From CAVTND01 sp963735955 (GTDB lineage: Bacteria > Pseudomonadota > Gammaproteobacteria > Burkholderiales > Burkholderiaceae_F), in assembly GCA_963735955.1 (NCBI GenBank), contig CAVTND010000003.1, positions 1-64,000 on the forward strand: a stretch of 64,000 nucleotides of DNA, written 5' to 3'. This document shows, piece by piece, positions 31,564 through 38,738 of this stretch; the stretch's first letter is position 1, and each line of letters opens with the position of its first letter. Position numbers and translations under genes: made by a program. The notes under the pieces are model-generated. The model did no database searches. It saw nothing but the letters and a program-made list of their open reading frames with translations, and had not been told where the DNA came from.

Positions 31564-31935
31564 ATGAGAAAGCTCCCAACGTCACACGGCTTCACACTGA
31601 TCGAACTGATGGTCGTCATGGCGACAATCGCGCTGCTGCTGACGCTCGCCGTGCCGCGCTACTTCCATGCCATCGACAACGGCAAGATCAGCGTGCAGCG
31701 GCAGAACATGGCGACGATCCGCGATGCGATCGACAAGTTCTACGGCGACCAGGCACGTTATCCGGAAACGCTCGAAGAACTGGTGCAGGCGCGATACCTG
31801 CGCTCGGTGCCAGTCGATCCGCTCACCGACGCTCCTAACTGGATCGTCATCGCGCCGCAGGACCCGACGCTCGGCGCCGTCTTCGATGTGCGCAGTGCGA
31901 AACGCGCCAAAGAGGAGAGCGATCGTGCGTCGTAA
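31564..31935 (+). CDS. Pseudopilin (PulG-like, short)
   Basis: 123 residues with a classic class III signal GFTLIELMVVMATIALLLTL including Glu5, then VPRYFHAIDNGKISVQRQNM, RDAIDKFYGDQARYPETLEE and the 'YLRSVPVDPLTDAPNW' turn typical of PulG-like proteins. No indels. Lies two bases after the previous pseudopilin and overlaps the next gene by 11 bases, so all three are probably translated together. It may be a second major-type pilin or a minor pilin. Confidence 0.85.
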   Translation: MRKLPTSHGFTLIELMVVMATIALLLTLAVPRYFHAIDNGKISVQRQNMATIRDAIDKFYGDQARYPETLEELVQARYLRSVPVDPLTDAPNWIVIAPQDPTLGAVFDVRSAKRAKEESDRAS

Positions 31936-32450
31936 AGCGGGTCCACGGCGACACTGCGCGGGCCTGGTGCTGCTCGGTGTCCTCCTGTTGCTCGTGCTGG
32001 TAGCGCTGGCAGCCCTCGTGGGCGGGGAGGTCTGGGCCACCGCCGTGCAGCGGGAAAAAGAGGAGCAGCTGATCTACGTCGGCGAGCAGTATCGGCGGGC
32101 GATTGAAAGCTACTGGCGTGCCACGCCGGGGCGGGTCAAGACCTTGCCAGGGTCTCTCGCCGTCTTGCTTGAAGATGATCGTTTTCCGATGCCGGTAAGG
32201 CACCTGAGGCGCCTGTATCGCGACCCTACTCGACGAACAGGCCGAGTGGGGCCTGGTGAAGATTGATAGTGGAATTGCCGGTGTGTACTCTACGTCGACC
32301 GCGAAACCACTCAAACGCCATGGCTTTCCGGCCCGATATGCGCAATTCGAAGACGCCAACGACTACAGACAATGGCGATTCGTGTTCCAGACACCGGGAC
32401 GCTCCGGTCCACCGGCTCCGCGTTCCCTGGAAGTGCAGGTCGGCCGATGA
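31925..32450 (+). CDS. Pseudopilin-like membrane protein without Glu5 (one frameshift)
   Basis: A GTG at 31925 overlaps the previous gene. It has a basic leader (MRRKAGPRRHCAG) and hydrophobic helix LVLLGVLLLLVLVALAALVGG, followed by a short alpha/beta body (EKEEQLIYVGEQYRRAIESY, FPMPVRHLRRLYRDP). After one frame change near 32230 it ends with EWGLVKIDSGIAGVYST, YRQWRFVFQT and SLEVQVGR. The helix lacks the Glu5 of normal pseudopilins. In GspK-type minor pilins the equivalent residue is often not Glu, so this may be the GspK/GspJ-like member. The stop (TGA 32448-32450) overlaps an ATG at 32447. Confidence 0.65.
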
Positions 32451-32479
32451 AAAGCTCGCTCGACGTTGGAGAGCAACCC

Positions 32480-33289
32480 ATGAAACACCGCGTTCTGATC
32501 GTGGAAGATCATCACCTGCTGCGCCAGGGCCTGCGCGCCATGGTTGCGGCATTGCCCGACTTCGACGTCATCGCCGAAGCGAAGGATGGCAAGGAGGCGG
32601 TCCGCCAGGCGGTGTCGCTGCAGCCGGATCTGATCCTGATGGATCTCTCGCTGCCACTGATGACCGGCATCGAGGCTACATCGCAGATCAAGGCGCGCCT
32701 GCCGCACATCCGCATCATCGCGCTGACGGCATTCAAGACGGAAGAATACGTGCACGAAGCGCTGCGGGCCGGCGTAGACGGGTACGTGATGAAAGACGTT
32801 TCCTATGAGGAGCTACTGGCCGCATTGCGCAGCGTGATGGCGGGAAAGAAGTTCCTCAGCCCGGATGTGTCCGGTCAACTGGTCACCACGTTTCTTCAGC
32901 GCGGTACGACACCTCGTTCGATCTCGCCCTGGGAGAAGCTCACGGTGCGTGAGCGCGGCATTCTGAAGTTGATTGCAGAAGGTCGTACCAACCGCAGGGC
33001 GGCTGAGCTCCTCAACGTCAGCCCGAAGACGATCGAAAAGCATCGCGGCAACCTGATGCGCAAGCTTGGTCTGTGCAACGTCGGTGAGCTGACGCTGGTG
33101 GCTCTCGAACGCGGCCTGATCGAGCGTCCGAGTACGGTAGTGCGCCTGTTCGGAAACGGCCGCGGGCACGATGGTGGCGACGACCATGGCAGGAACGGCA
33201 CTACTGAAGCGCCTTCAGTTGAAGATGTGTGCAATGAAGACCTGCTGCGTGACGCAGGTTCGAAGCCGGTCGCAAGTCCTGACCGTTGA
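32480..33289 (+). CDS. NarL/FixJ-family response regulator
   Basis: Start 32480 is chosen because GGAGAGCAACCC precedes it and MKHRVLIVEDHH is the canonical receiver start. An alternative ATG at 32447 overlaps the previous stop and adds 11 residues. Receiver: acidic pocket E9/D10, phospho-acceptor D55 in LILMDLSLPL, T83, K105 in GYVMKDVSYEE. LuxR-type helix-turn-helix: LTVRERGILKLIAEG, RRAAELLNVSPKTIEKHRGN. The tail after IERPSTVVRLFGN is longer than usual and His/Gly-rich. Probably controls the secretion/oxidase operons, acting with the convergent kinase at 33312. Intact. Confidence 0.9.
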   Translation: MKHRVLIVEDHHLLRQGLRAMVAALPDFDVIAEAKDGKEAVRQAVSLQPDLILMDLSLPLMTGIEATSQIKARLPHIRIIALTAFKTEEYVHEALRAGVDGYVMKDVSYEELLAALRSVMAGKKFLSPDVSGQLVTTFLQRGTTPRSISPWEKLTVRERGILKLIAEGRTNRRAAELLNVSPKTIEKHRGNLMRKLGLCNVGELTLVALERGLIERPSTVVRLFGNGRGHDGGDDHGRNGTTEAPSVEDVCNEDLLRDAGSKPVASPDR

Positions 33290-33311
33290 CCTGGCCGCGC
33301 CAGCCTGCCCG

Positions 33312-34368
33312 CTAGGGCCGCGCACGCGCGGGCAGTGACCAGGATGCTCCGACTCGAGCTCCCTTGTTCGGCATCGACTCTAGTACGAAGCGTCCACCGG
33401 TCGTCTTCCATTCGCTCGCGAATGCTCCGCAGGCCGATCCCGCGTGTGGATTGCTCTCCATACCCGAGTAGCGCCGCATCGAAACCATCGCCGTCGTCCT
33501 GCACCGACAAGTGCAGCTCGTCTCCATCACGCCCGAGGATGACATGGACACACGCCGCATTCGAGTGCTGTGCGACGTTGGCCAGCAACTCCTCGACGGT
33601 GCGAAATATGACGAGCTTCAAGTGCTGCGGCACTTCCACTTCCGCGACCGCAATCTGACGCTCGACCCGAACCGTACGGTAAGTCTGCTCGAATGTACGG
33701 CAGAGCCATTCGACCGTAGGTAGCAGGCCGAGGTCATCCAGCAGACTGGGACGCAACTCGGTGGAGATGCGCCTTACATCGTCGAGCACCTCGCGCAGCC
33801 GGCCGATCGCGGCATTCAGCAAGTCGATCCCTTCTGCATGTGCGCCGTCCATGACGCGCCGCATCCCCTCTTCGATCATGAACTTCGACATCACGACCAG
33901 TGGCACGACTCCGCTATGGAGTTCCGCTGCGACACGCGATCGTTCCAGCTCCCGGTTGCGGAGCAGCCCGTTCGCGAGCCGCCGCAAGTCCGGCGCATCC
34001 GCCTTCATCGGTTCACCGACGAGATTGGGCGGCTGCTCCGACCACGCGAGCACGTAGCTCACCTCACCATCCTGCACGACGCGACTGGAGGCCATCTGAA
34101 CGAGCGTCCGACGACCACTCTTGCCTCGCAGCAGCAGTTGGAACGATCGAGCATCGCCGAGGCGAACTCGTGCCGTTGCGCCATCGGCCATCTCGCGCCA
34201 TTGCTCGGCGGCGAGATCGCCAAGCGTGAGCCCATGAAGCTCCTCGGCCCTGAACCCGAGCATCGTCGCCGCCTCAACCGTCACATCGACAATTTGTCCG
34301 TTGCGGTCAAGTCGAAGCGCGGCGATGGCTTCGTTCAGGGCCGTGCCACGGCTGCTCGTCATCTCCAT
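33312..34368 (-). CDS. PAS-containing NarX-type histidine kinase (one frameshift)
   Basis: About 350 residues with no membrane helix seen. An N-terminal PAS domain (residues 10-120: LRLDRNGQIVDVTVEAATML, LGFRAEELHGLTLGDLAAEQ) is followed by a HisKA_3 dimerisation region (SRVAAELHSGVVPLVVMSKF, with Ser where HD/HQ-type motifs often have Asp) and an HATPase domain (ELLANVAQHSNAACVHVILG, LSVQDDGDGFD, GIGLRSIRERME). A frame change near 33430 separates the last piece, GGRFVLESMPNKGARVGASW. It converges with the response regulator (stops 23 bases apart) and is its likely partner. A soluble sensor suggests an intracellular signal. Confidence 0.82.
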
Positions 34369-35011
34369 TGGCTCGTCCCGGTCACGTGTCTTAAGTGGCT
34401 TGTATTTTTTGAATGGCAGTCTGAGATCAAGATGAAATTAGCTTCCCACTCGCGCACGGGCAATCACGTGTTCGGGCCGTTATGGGAACACCTATGTATG
34501 GGACCTTGATAGCAAAGGCAGAGCGCGCTGGCTACGGGGTATGTCCCCCAGCAGATACAGGGGCTTGTTGCCAAGATTGCGTGCAGCGCAATGGGCGCTC
34601 GCAAACTCACGTGATAGCGATCGGCGATATGGATGACTGCTTCACTATTCTGAAGGAGCCTGAATTGTTTTCTCCTCGGCGTCATGCTGTGTCGATGCTG
34701 TCTATCACTGCCCTCCAGTGACGAACGCCGACTTGTTCACCGTTTGCCGAATCGCTCTCAACGCCACAGGATGAGCGCACCGCATGTCACTCGATCATCG
34801 AGGACTCCTGGAAATTTCGCTTCGTTGCTTGGACCTGCAATAGAGTCTTACGGCAACACCTGATGCGCACGATTCGGATCCGCGGGCGCTTGTTCGACCT
34901 TGGCACATGGAGCGAGCCCGGCGTTTGTCCGCTGCCAACCTGGAGTGCGGAATACCAGCGGTCGAGTCGCTCGAGCTGAGTTCGTTGGAGCGCGACTCGG
35001 AGGGTCCTTGT

Positions 35012-35029
35012 TGTGGCTATGGAGCCACA
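35012..35029. repeat. Hairpin TGTGGCT-ATGG-AGCCACA
   Basis: A perfect 7-bp stem with a 4-base loop, five bases before the TTAAG tandem site. There is no T-run on either side, so it is not an obvious terminator. It could be a structured element of a small transcript starting near here. Confidence 0.35.
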
Positions 35030-35034
35030 TCGCC

Positions 35035-35050
35035 GTTAAGGCAGATTAAG
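35035..35050. promoter_or_regulatory. TTAAG direct repeat (10-base period)
   Basis: GTTAAGGCAGATTAAG: two TTAAG units exactly 10 bases apart, each followed by G, the same format as the site at 2681. No protein start lies nearby on either strand (the nearest is the kinase start about 670 bases left). The site may therefore serve an unannotated small RNA. Confidence 0.35.
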
Positions 35051-35128
35051 GTTCCGAGATCTGCGAAAGCGATCTACCAACGTCCAGGTCGTCAAATGAG
35101 TGCATGAGCAGTGAGAGGCAACTCGAGG

Positions 35129-35725
35129 CTAACTACGCGCTGCGCGCTGCATGTGCGCAATGACTTTCGGAACGTACTTCTGTGTCTCAGCGAATGGTGG
35201 AACACGATTGCCGTAGCGAACCACCGCGCTTTCGCCCGCGTTGTAGGCGGCGAGCGTGAGATTGATATCACCCTTGAATTGCTCCATCAGGGCCTTTAGG
35301 TAACGCGCGCCGCCGCGCACGTTCTCGTGCGCATCGAACGGATCTGAAACACCGAAGCGCTGGGCCGTGGCAGGCATCAGCTGCATGAGCCCCTGCGCGC
35401 CCTTTGGCGAAACCGCGCGCACGTCGTAAGCCGACTCGACGGCAATGACGGCATGCAGCAGATGCGGCGATACATCGACTTCTTCAGCCACTTGAAGAAC
35501 GATCCTGCCGACATCGGAGCCGATCGAATCCACCAGCGCGTCGGCCGGCCGTTTCCACGATTTGTGTGCTGCCGGCGCGACGATCAGCACCGTCGGTGCG
35601 TCCCCCGAAGAAAAGTCTGAAAGCACGATGCTTCCGTTGCTGGATGCGCCAACATATATCTGCGCCGAGGCAGGGAGCGCGCCGGCGGCGAGGCACAGGA
35701 AAACTGCAGGTGAAACGATGCCCAC
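35129..35725 (-). CDS. Secreted lytic transglycosylase (SLT domain)
   Basis: 198 residues. Signal peptide MGIVSPAVFLCLAAGALPAS, cleaved near ASA-QI. The SLT fold runs from about residue 80: catalytic Glu97 in HAVIAVESAYDVRAVSPKGA, followed by QGLMQLMPATAQRFGV, the region HENVRGGARYLKALME, and LTLAAYNAGESAVVRYG near the end. It cuts the glycan strands of peptidoglycan to leave 1,6-anhydro ends. Small SLT proteins of this type often open the wall for envelope-spanning machines, so a role with the nearby secretion system is possible but not shown. Intact. Confidence 0.9.
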   Translation of the reverse strand: MGIVSPAVFLCLAAGALPASAQIYVGASSNGSIVLSDFSSGDAPTVLIVAPAAHKSWKRPADALVDSIGSDVGRIVLQVAEEVDVSPHLLHAVIAVESAYDVRAVSPKGAQGLMQLMPATAQRFGVSDPFDAHENVRGGARYLKALMEQFKGDINLTLAAYNAGESAVVRYGNRVPPFAETQKYVPKVIAHMQRAARS

Positions 35726-36040
35726 GATCTGTCACCGACGAAAAGTGCGGGTGGCGGATGACCATTGTCGCCGCTGGCTATGGATACCACCCGCAGCACG
35801 CCCCCGCCATGGGGGAAGTTCCCCAATCGGCACGTGGCCGTAGCGGCGGCTTTCGATGCCTCGATGTCGGATCAGTGACAGCCGCGACTTTTGAGGCCGG
35901 TTGATCACGCAATCCAATGACTACAAGGTCAGTCCGCCGCCGAGCCTGATTTCAACTCGATCCTGGACGGTTTCCTACTTGCGCAACCAGCCTGGATCCA
36001 GGAGTAGAAGGACCTGTTCTGCTGATCGATGCAACACGCG
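35726..36040. other. Intergenic, nothing recognised
   Basis: The gap between the lytic transglycosylase start and the sugar dehydrogenase stop. I see no gene, clear hairpin or repeat here. Confidence 0.3.
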
Positions 36041-37177
36041 TCAGTTCGCCGGCTCCAACCGCAGGATTGCGCCGTTCTTCTCATCCGTCAGCAGATACAC
36101 ATAGCCGTCGGGTCCGGTGCGCACGTCGCGCACTCGCGGCAATTCGCCCTTGAGCATGAACTCGTCCTCGACGAACCGCTCCCCGTTCAGTCGCACGCGA
36201 ATCAGGGCATTGGCCTTCATCGTGGCCACGAGCAGGTCCCCGCGCCATTTGGGGAACCGATCGCCTTCGTAGAACGTGATGCCTGCGACCGCCGGCGACG
36301 GTGTCCAGTACCTGACCGGCTGCTCCATGCCGGCTTTCGCGGTGCCCTCGCCGATCTTGGTGCCGATGCCGTAGTTCACGCCGTAAGTGATGACCGGCCA
36401 GCCGTAGTTGACGCCAGCCCGGATCAGGTTCAGTTCGTCCCCTCCCTGGGGACCGTGCTCGCTCGCCCAGAGCGCACCGCTGACGGGATGGATTGCAGCG
36501 CCCTGAACATTGCGGTGTCCCAGCGTATAGATCTCGGGCTGAGCCTTGGGATCGTTCAGGAACGGATTGCCGGGTGCTGGCTTGCCGTCGTCGGTGAGAC
36601 GCAGGATCTTGCCGCCATGATCGTCGAGTCGTTGCGCGCGCTGCATCTCGCCGCGCTCGCCCAGGGTCACGTACATCAGCCCGGCGCGGTCGAACACGAT
36701 GCGCGAGCCGAAGTGGTGTCCGCCGCTGCTCTTGGGAGCCATGCGGAACAGGACCTCGACGGATTCCATGCGCCAGTTGCCCGGTCCGCCTGCCAGTTTG
36801 CCGCGCGCCACCTCGGTACCGTTGTTACCCGTCGCGTCCCGCTGCGCGTAGGACCAGTAGATCCACCCATTCGATGGGTACTGCGGATGCAGGGTCACGT
36901 CGAGCAGGCCGCCCTGGCTCTGCGCATCGACGCGCGGCAGTCCCGCGACGGGCGTGGGATACAGCTTCCCGTCGCGACTGACGACGCGCAGGCGGCCAGG
37001 ACGCTCGGTGACCAGCATGCGTCCGTCCGGCAGGAACGCCAGGCCCCAGGGACGCTCCAGCCCGTCGGTCACCGTCACGACGCGTACCCGATACTCTCGC
37101 GTGGCGGTGGCACCGCGGGACGGACCGACCACGACAACCAGCAGAAGGACAGCAAAGAGCGTGCGCAGCATGTTCAA
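36041..37177 (-). CDS. PQQ-dependent soluble aldose sugar dehydrogenase (Asd/YliI-like)
   Basis: 378 residues, intact. Signal peptide MNMLRTLFAVLLLVVVVGPS. A six-bladed beta-propeller of the GSDH family: LERPWGLAFLPDGRMLVTER, GGLLDVTLHPQYPSNGWIYW, SSGGHHFGSRIVFDRAG (His near the PQQ site), PEIYTLGHRNVQGAAIHP, ASEHGPQGGDELNLI and VINYGW-like VNYGWPVITYG. Oxidises aldoses at C1 in the periplasm with PQQ and passes electrons to the respiratory chain; the physiological substrate is often unclear. It diverges from the hemolysin III gene across a 140-base promoter region. No PQQ-synthesis genes are in the window. Confidence 0.9.
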   Translation of the reverse strand: MNMLRTLFAVLLLVVVVGPSRGATATREYRVRVVTVTDGLERPWGLAFLPDGRMLVTERPGRLRVVSRDGKLYPTPVAGLPRVDAQSQGGLLDVTLHPQYPSNGWIYWSYAQRDATGNNGTEVARGKLAGGPGNWRMESVEVLFRMAPKSSGGHHFGSRIVFDRAGLMYVTLGERGEMQRAQRLDDHGGKILRLTDDGKPAPGNPFLNDPKAQPEIYTLGHRNVQGAAIHPVSGALWASEHGPQGGDELNLIRAGVNYGWPVITYGVNYGIGTKIGEGTAKAGMEQPVRYWTPSPAVAGITFYEGDRFPKWRGDLLVATMKANALIRVRLNGERFVEDEFMLKGELPRVRDVRTGPDGYVYLLTDEKNGAILRLEPAN

Positions 37178-37317
37178 GTCAGGTTCCGAGTCAATTGGAT
37201 GTGCTTGAAATCAATAATTGGCGTGTCCGGTGGGAGGGGCGCGCTGCCGCCTGAAAAGGCACAGGCACACGTAGCCTATAGTCAACCCTCACACAGCAAA
37301 GTTCCGTTTCCAGCCTC

Positions 37318-37935
37318 GTGTACCACGGCGAACGATTCAACAGCAGCACCCACCTCGTCGGCACCGCGCTCGCGATCACCGGATCGGTCATCCTGATCAC
37401 GCGCGCGGCACTCGACGGTGACCCCTGGAAGATCGTCAGCTTCAGCCTGTTCGGCTCGATGCTGATCGTGCTTTACGCCATTTCGACGCTGTATCACTCG
37501 GTCAGGGCGACGCGTCCGAAGGCCGTGCTGCGGCGGCTCGATCACTGTGCGATCTATCTCCTGATTGCCGGAACCTACACGCCCTTCACGCTGGTGACAC
37601 TGCGCGGTGCCCTGGGCTGGACCCTGTTCGGAACGATTTGGGCAATGGCAGCGTACGGCATCGTGCGTGCGTGGCGTTTCCGCGGCGAAGGTGACCCTTC
37701 CGTGTGGCCCTATCTGATCATGGGATGGCTCGGGATCTGCGCCGCGGTGCCGCTGGTCGCTCGGCTCGGCACCGGCGGAATGCTGTGGCTCGCGGCGGGC
37801 GGACTCCTGTACACCGCAGGGATCCTGTTTTTCATCAACGACACCCGCTGGCGCCATGCCCATGGGGTCTGGCATCTCTTCGTCCTCGGCGGCAGTGCGG
37901 CTCACTTCGTGGCCGTGCTGCGCTACGTCAGTTGA
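37318..37935 (+). CDS. Hemolysin III / YqfA-family membrane protein
   Basis: 205 residues with a GTG start at 37318. Seven predicted membrane helices. Motifs of the family (PAQR/hemolysin III): ERFNSSTHLVGTALAITGS with the first His, ISTLYHSVRATRPKAVLRRL with YHS, LDHCAIYLLIAGTYTPFTL, and the last helix HGVWHLFVLGGSAAHFVAVL with two His. These His/Ser/Asp residues are proposed metal ligands. The function is not settled in bacteria. The stop overlaps the start of the next gene (TTGA). Intact. Confidence 0.87.
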   Translation: MYHGERFNSSTHLVGTALAITGSVILITRAALDGDPWKIVSFSLFGSMLIVLYAISTLYHSVRATRPKAVLRRLDHCAIYLLIAGTYTPFTLVTLRGALGWTLFGTIWAMAAYGIVRAWRFRGEGDPSVWPYLIMGWLGICAAVPLVARLGTGGMLWLAAGGLLYTAGILFFINDTRWRHAHGVWHLFVLGGSAAHFVAVLRYVS

Positions 37936-38738
37936 CTGACCGCTCGTACCTTTTCGTACCGGGTAACCGCCCTGACCGCTTCGAGTCGGCGCTGCGTGCG
38001 GGCGCCGACGTGGTCCTCATCGATCTCGAGGATGCGGTTGCCCCTGCTGACAAGGCCACCGCGAGGCGTTCCGTCGGAGAATGGCTCACGGCCGGCGGTG
38101 CTGCGTACCTGCGCATTAACGGTGCTGACTCCGATGCGTTCCGGGACGACCTGCTGCTGCTCGGTCTGCCGGGCGTGCAGGGCGTGATGCTGGCCAAGGC
38201 CGAAGGGACCGAGCCGATCGCCGCGATCCGGCAATCCGCGCCCACCGCACCTGTGATTCCGTTGATCGAAAGCGCGCGCGGACTCTCGAACGTGAACCCG
38301 ATCGCCACCGCACCCGGAGTTGTGCGGCTGGCGTTCGGCTCGGTCGATTTCCAGCTCGATCTCGGCATTGCAGGCGATCGGGACGAACTGCTGATGACAC
38401 GCTCGCAACTGGTGCTGGCATCGCGACTCGCCGGACTGCTGCCCCCGGTCGATGGCGCCACGATGACGCTCGACGACACAGAAGCACTGGCCCGCGACGT
38501 GACCTATGCGCGCCGCCTGGGCTTCGGCGGCAAGCTCGCGGTCCACCCGCGCCAGGTCGCCGCGATCAACGACGGCTTCTCGCCTTCCCCGGCCGACGTG
38601 GAGTGGGCGCGTCGCGTTGTCGCGGCCGCCTCGGAAGCCGGCGACAACGCTTTACGACTGGACGGCAAGCTCGTCGATCGCCCGGTCATCGAGCGGGCGC
38701 GAGCCCTGCTACGCAAGGCTCAAAGCAGTCCGCGCTAA
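37932..38738 (+). CDS. CitE-like HpcH/HpaI-family C-C lyase
   Basis: A TTG at 37932 overlaps the previous TGA and begins LTDRSYLFVPGNRPDRFESA, the standard start of CitE-like proteins. 268 residues. TIM-barrel motifs: ADVVLIDLEDAVAPADKATA (acidic metal ligand), VMLAKAEG, IPLIESARGLSNV with the catalytic/metal Glu, LAFGSVDFQLDLGI with the second Asp, and KLAVHPRQVAAINDGFSPSP. The family cleaves malyl-CoA, citramalyl-CoA or related thioesters. The neighbouring CoA-transferase, crotonase and aminotransferase hint at a 2-hydroxyacid or glyoxylate route; the exact substrate is unknown. The stop overlaps the convergent dehydrogenase stop. Confidence 0.85.
   Translation: MTDRSYLFVPGNRPDRFESALRAGADVVLIDLEDAVAPADKATARRSVGEWLTAGGAAYLRINGADSDAFRDDLLLLGLPGVQGVMLAKAEGTEPIAAIRQSAPTAPVIPLIESARGLSNVNPIATAPGVVRLAFGSVDFQLDLGIAGDRDELLMTRSQLVLASRLAGLLPPVDGATMTLDDTEALARDVTYARRLGFGGKLAVHPRQVAAINDGFSPSPADVEWARRVVAAASEAGDNALRLDGKLVDRPVIERARALLRKAQSSPR

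Larger units (their letters stand above)
34369..35128. other. Gene-poor intergenic region (760 bases)
   Basis: No convincing protein gene. Short open frames exist (for example 34482-34721 on plus), but they lack family features and ribosome sites. A CTTAAG lies at 34390-34395, just upstream of the kinase start. The right end holds a perfect hairpin and a TTAAG tandem repeat, listed separately. Confidence 0.4.

Noticed and set aside
33257..33267. GGTTCGAAGCC, similar to a tRNA T-arm
   Set aside because: It lies in the C-terminal coding end of the response regulator, and no acceptor, anticodon or D-arm can be folded around it.
34482..34721. A 79-codon open frame in the gap right of the kinase
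   Set aside because: No ribosome site, no family motif, unusual composition; not supported.
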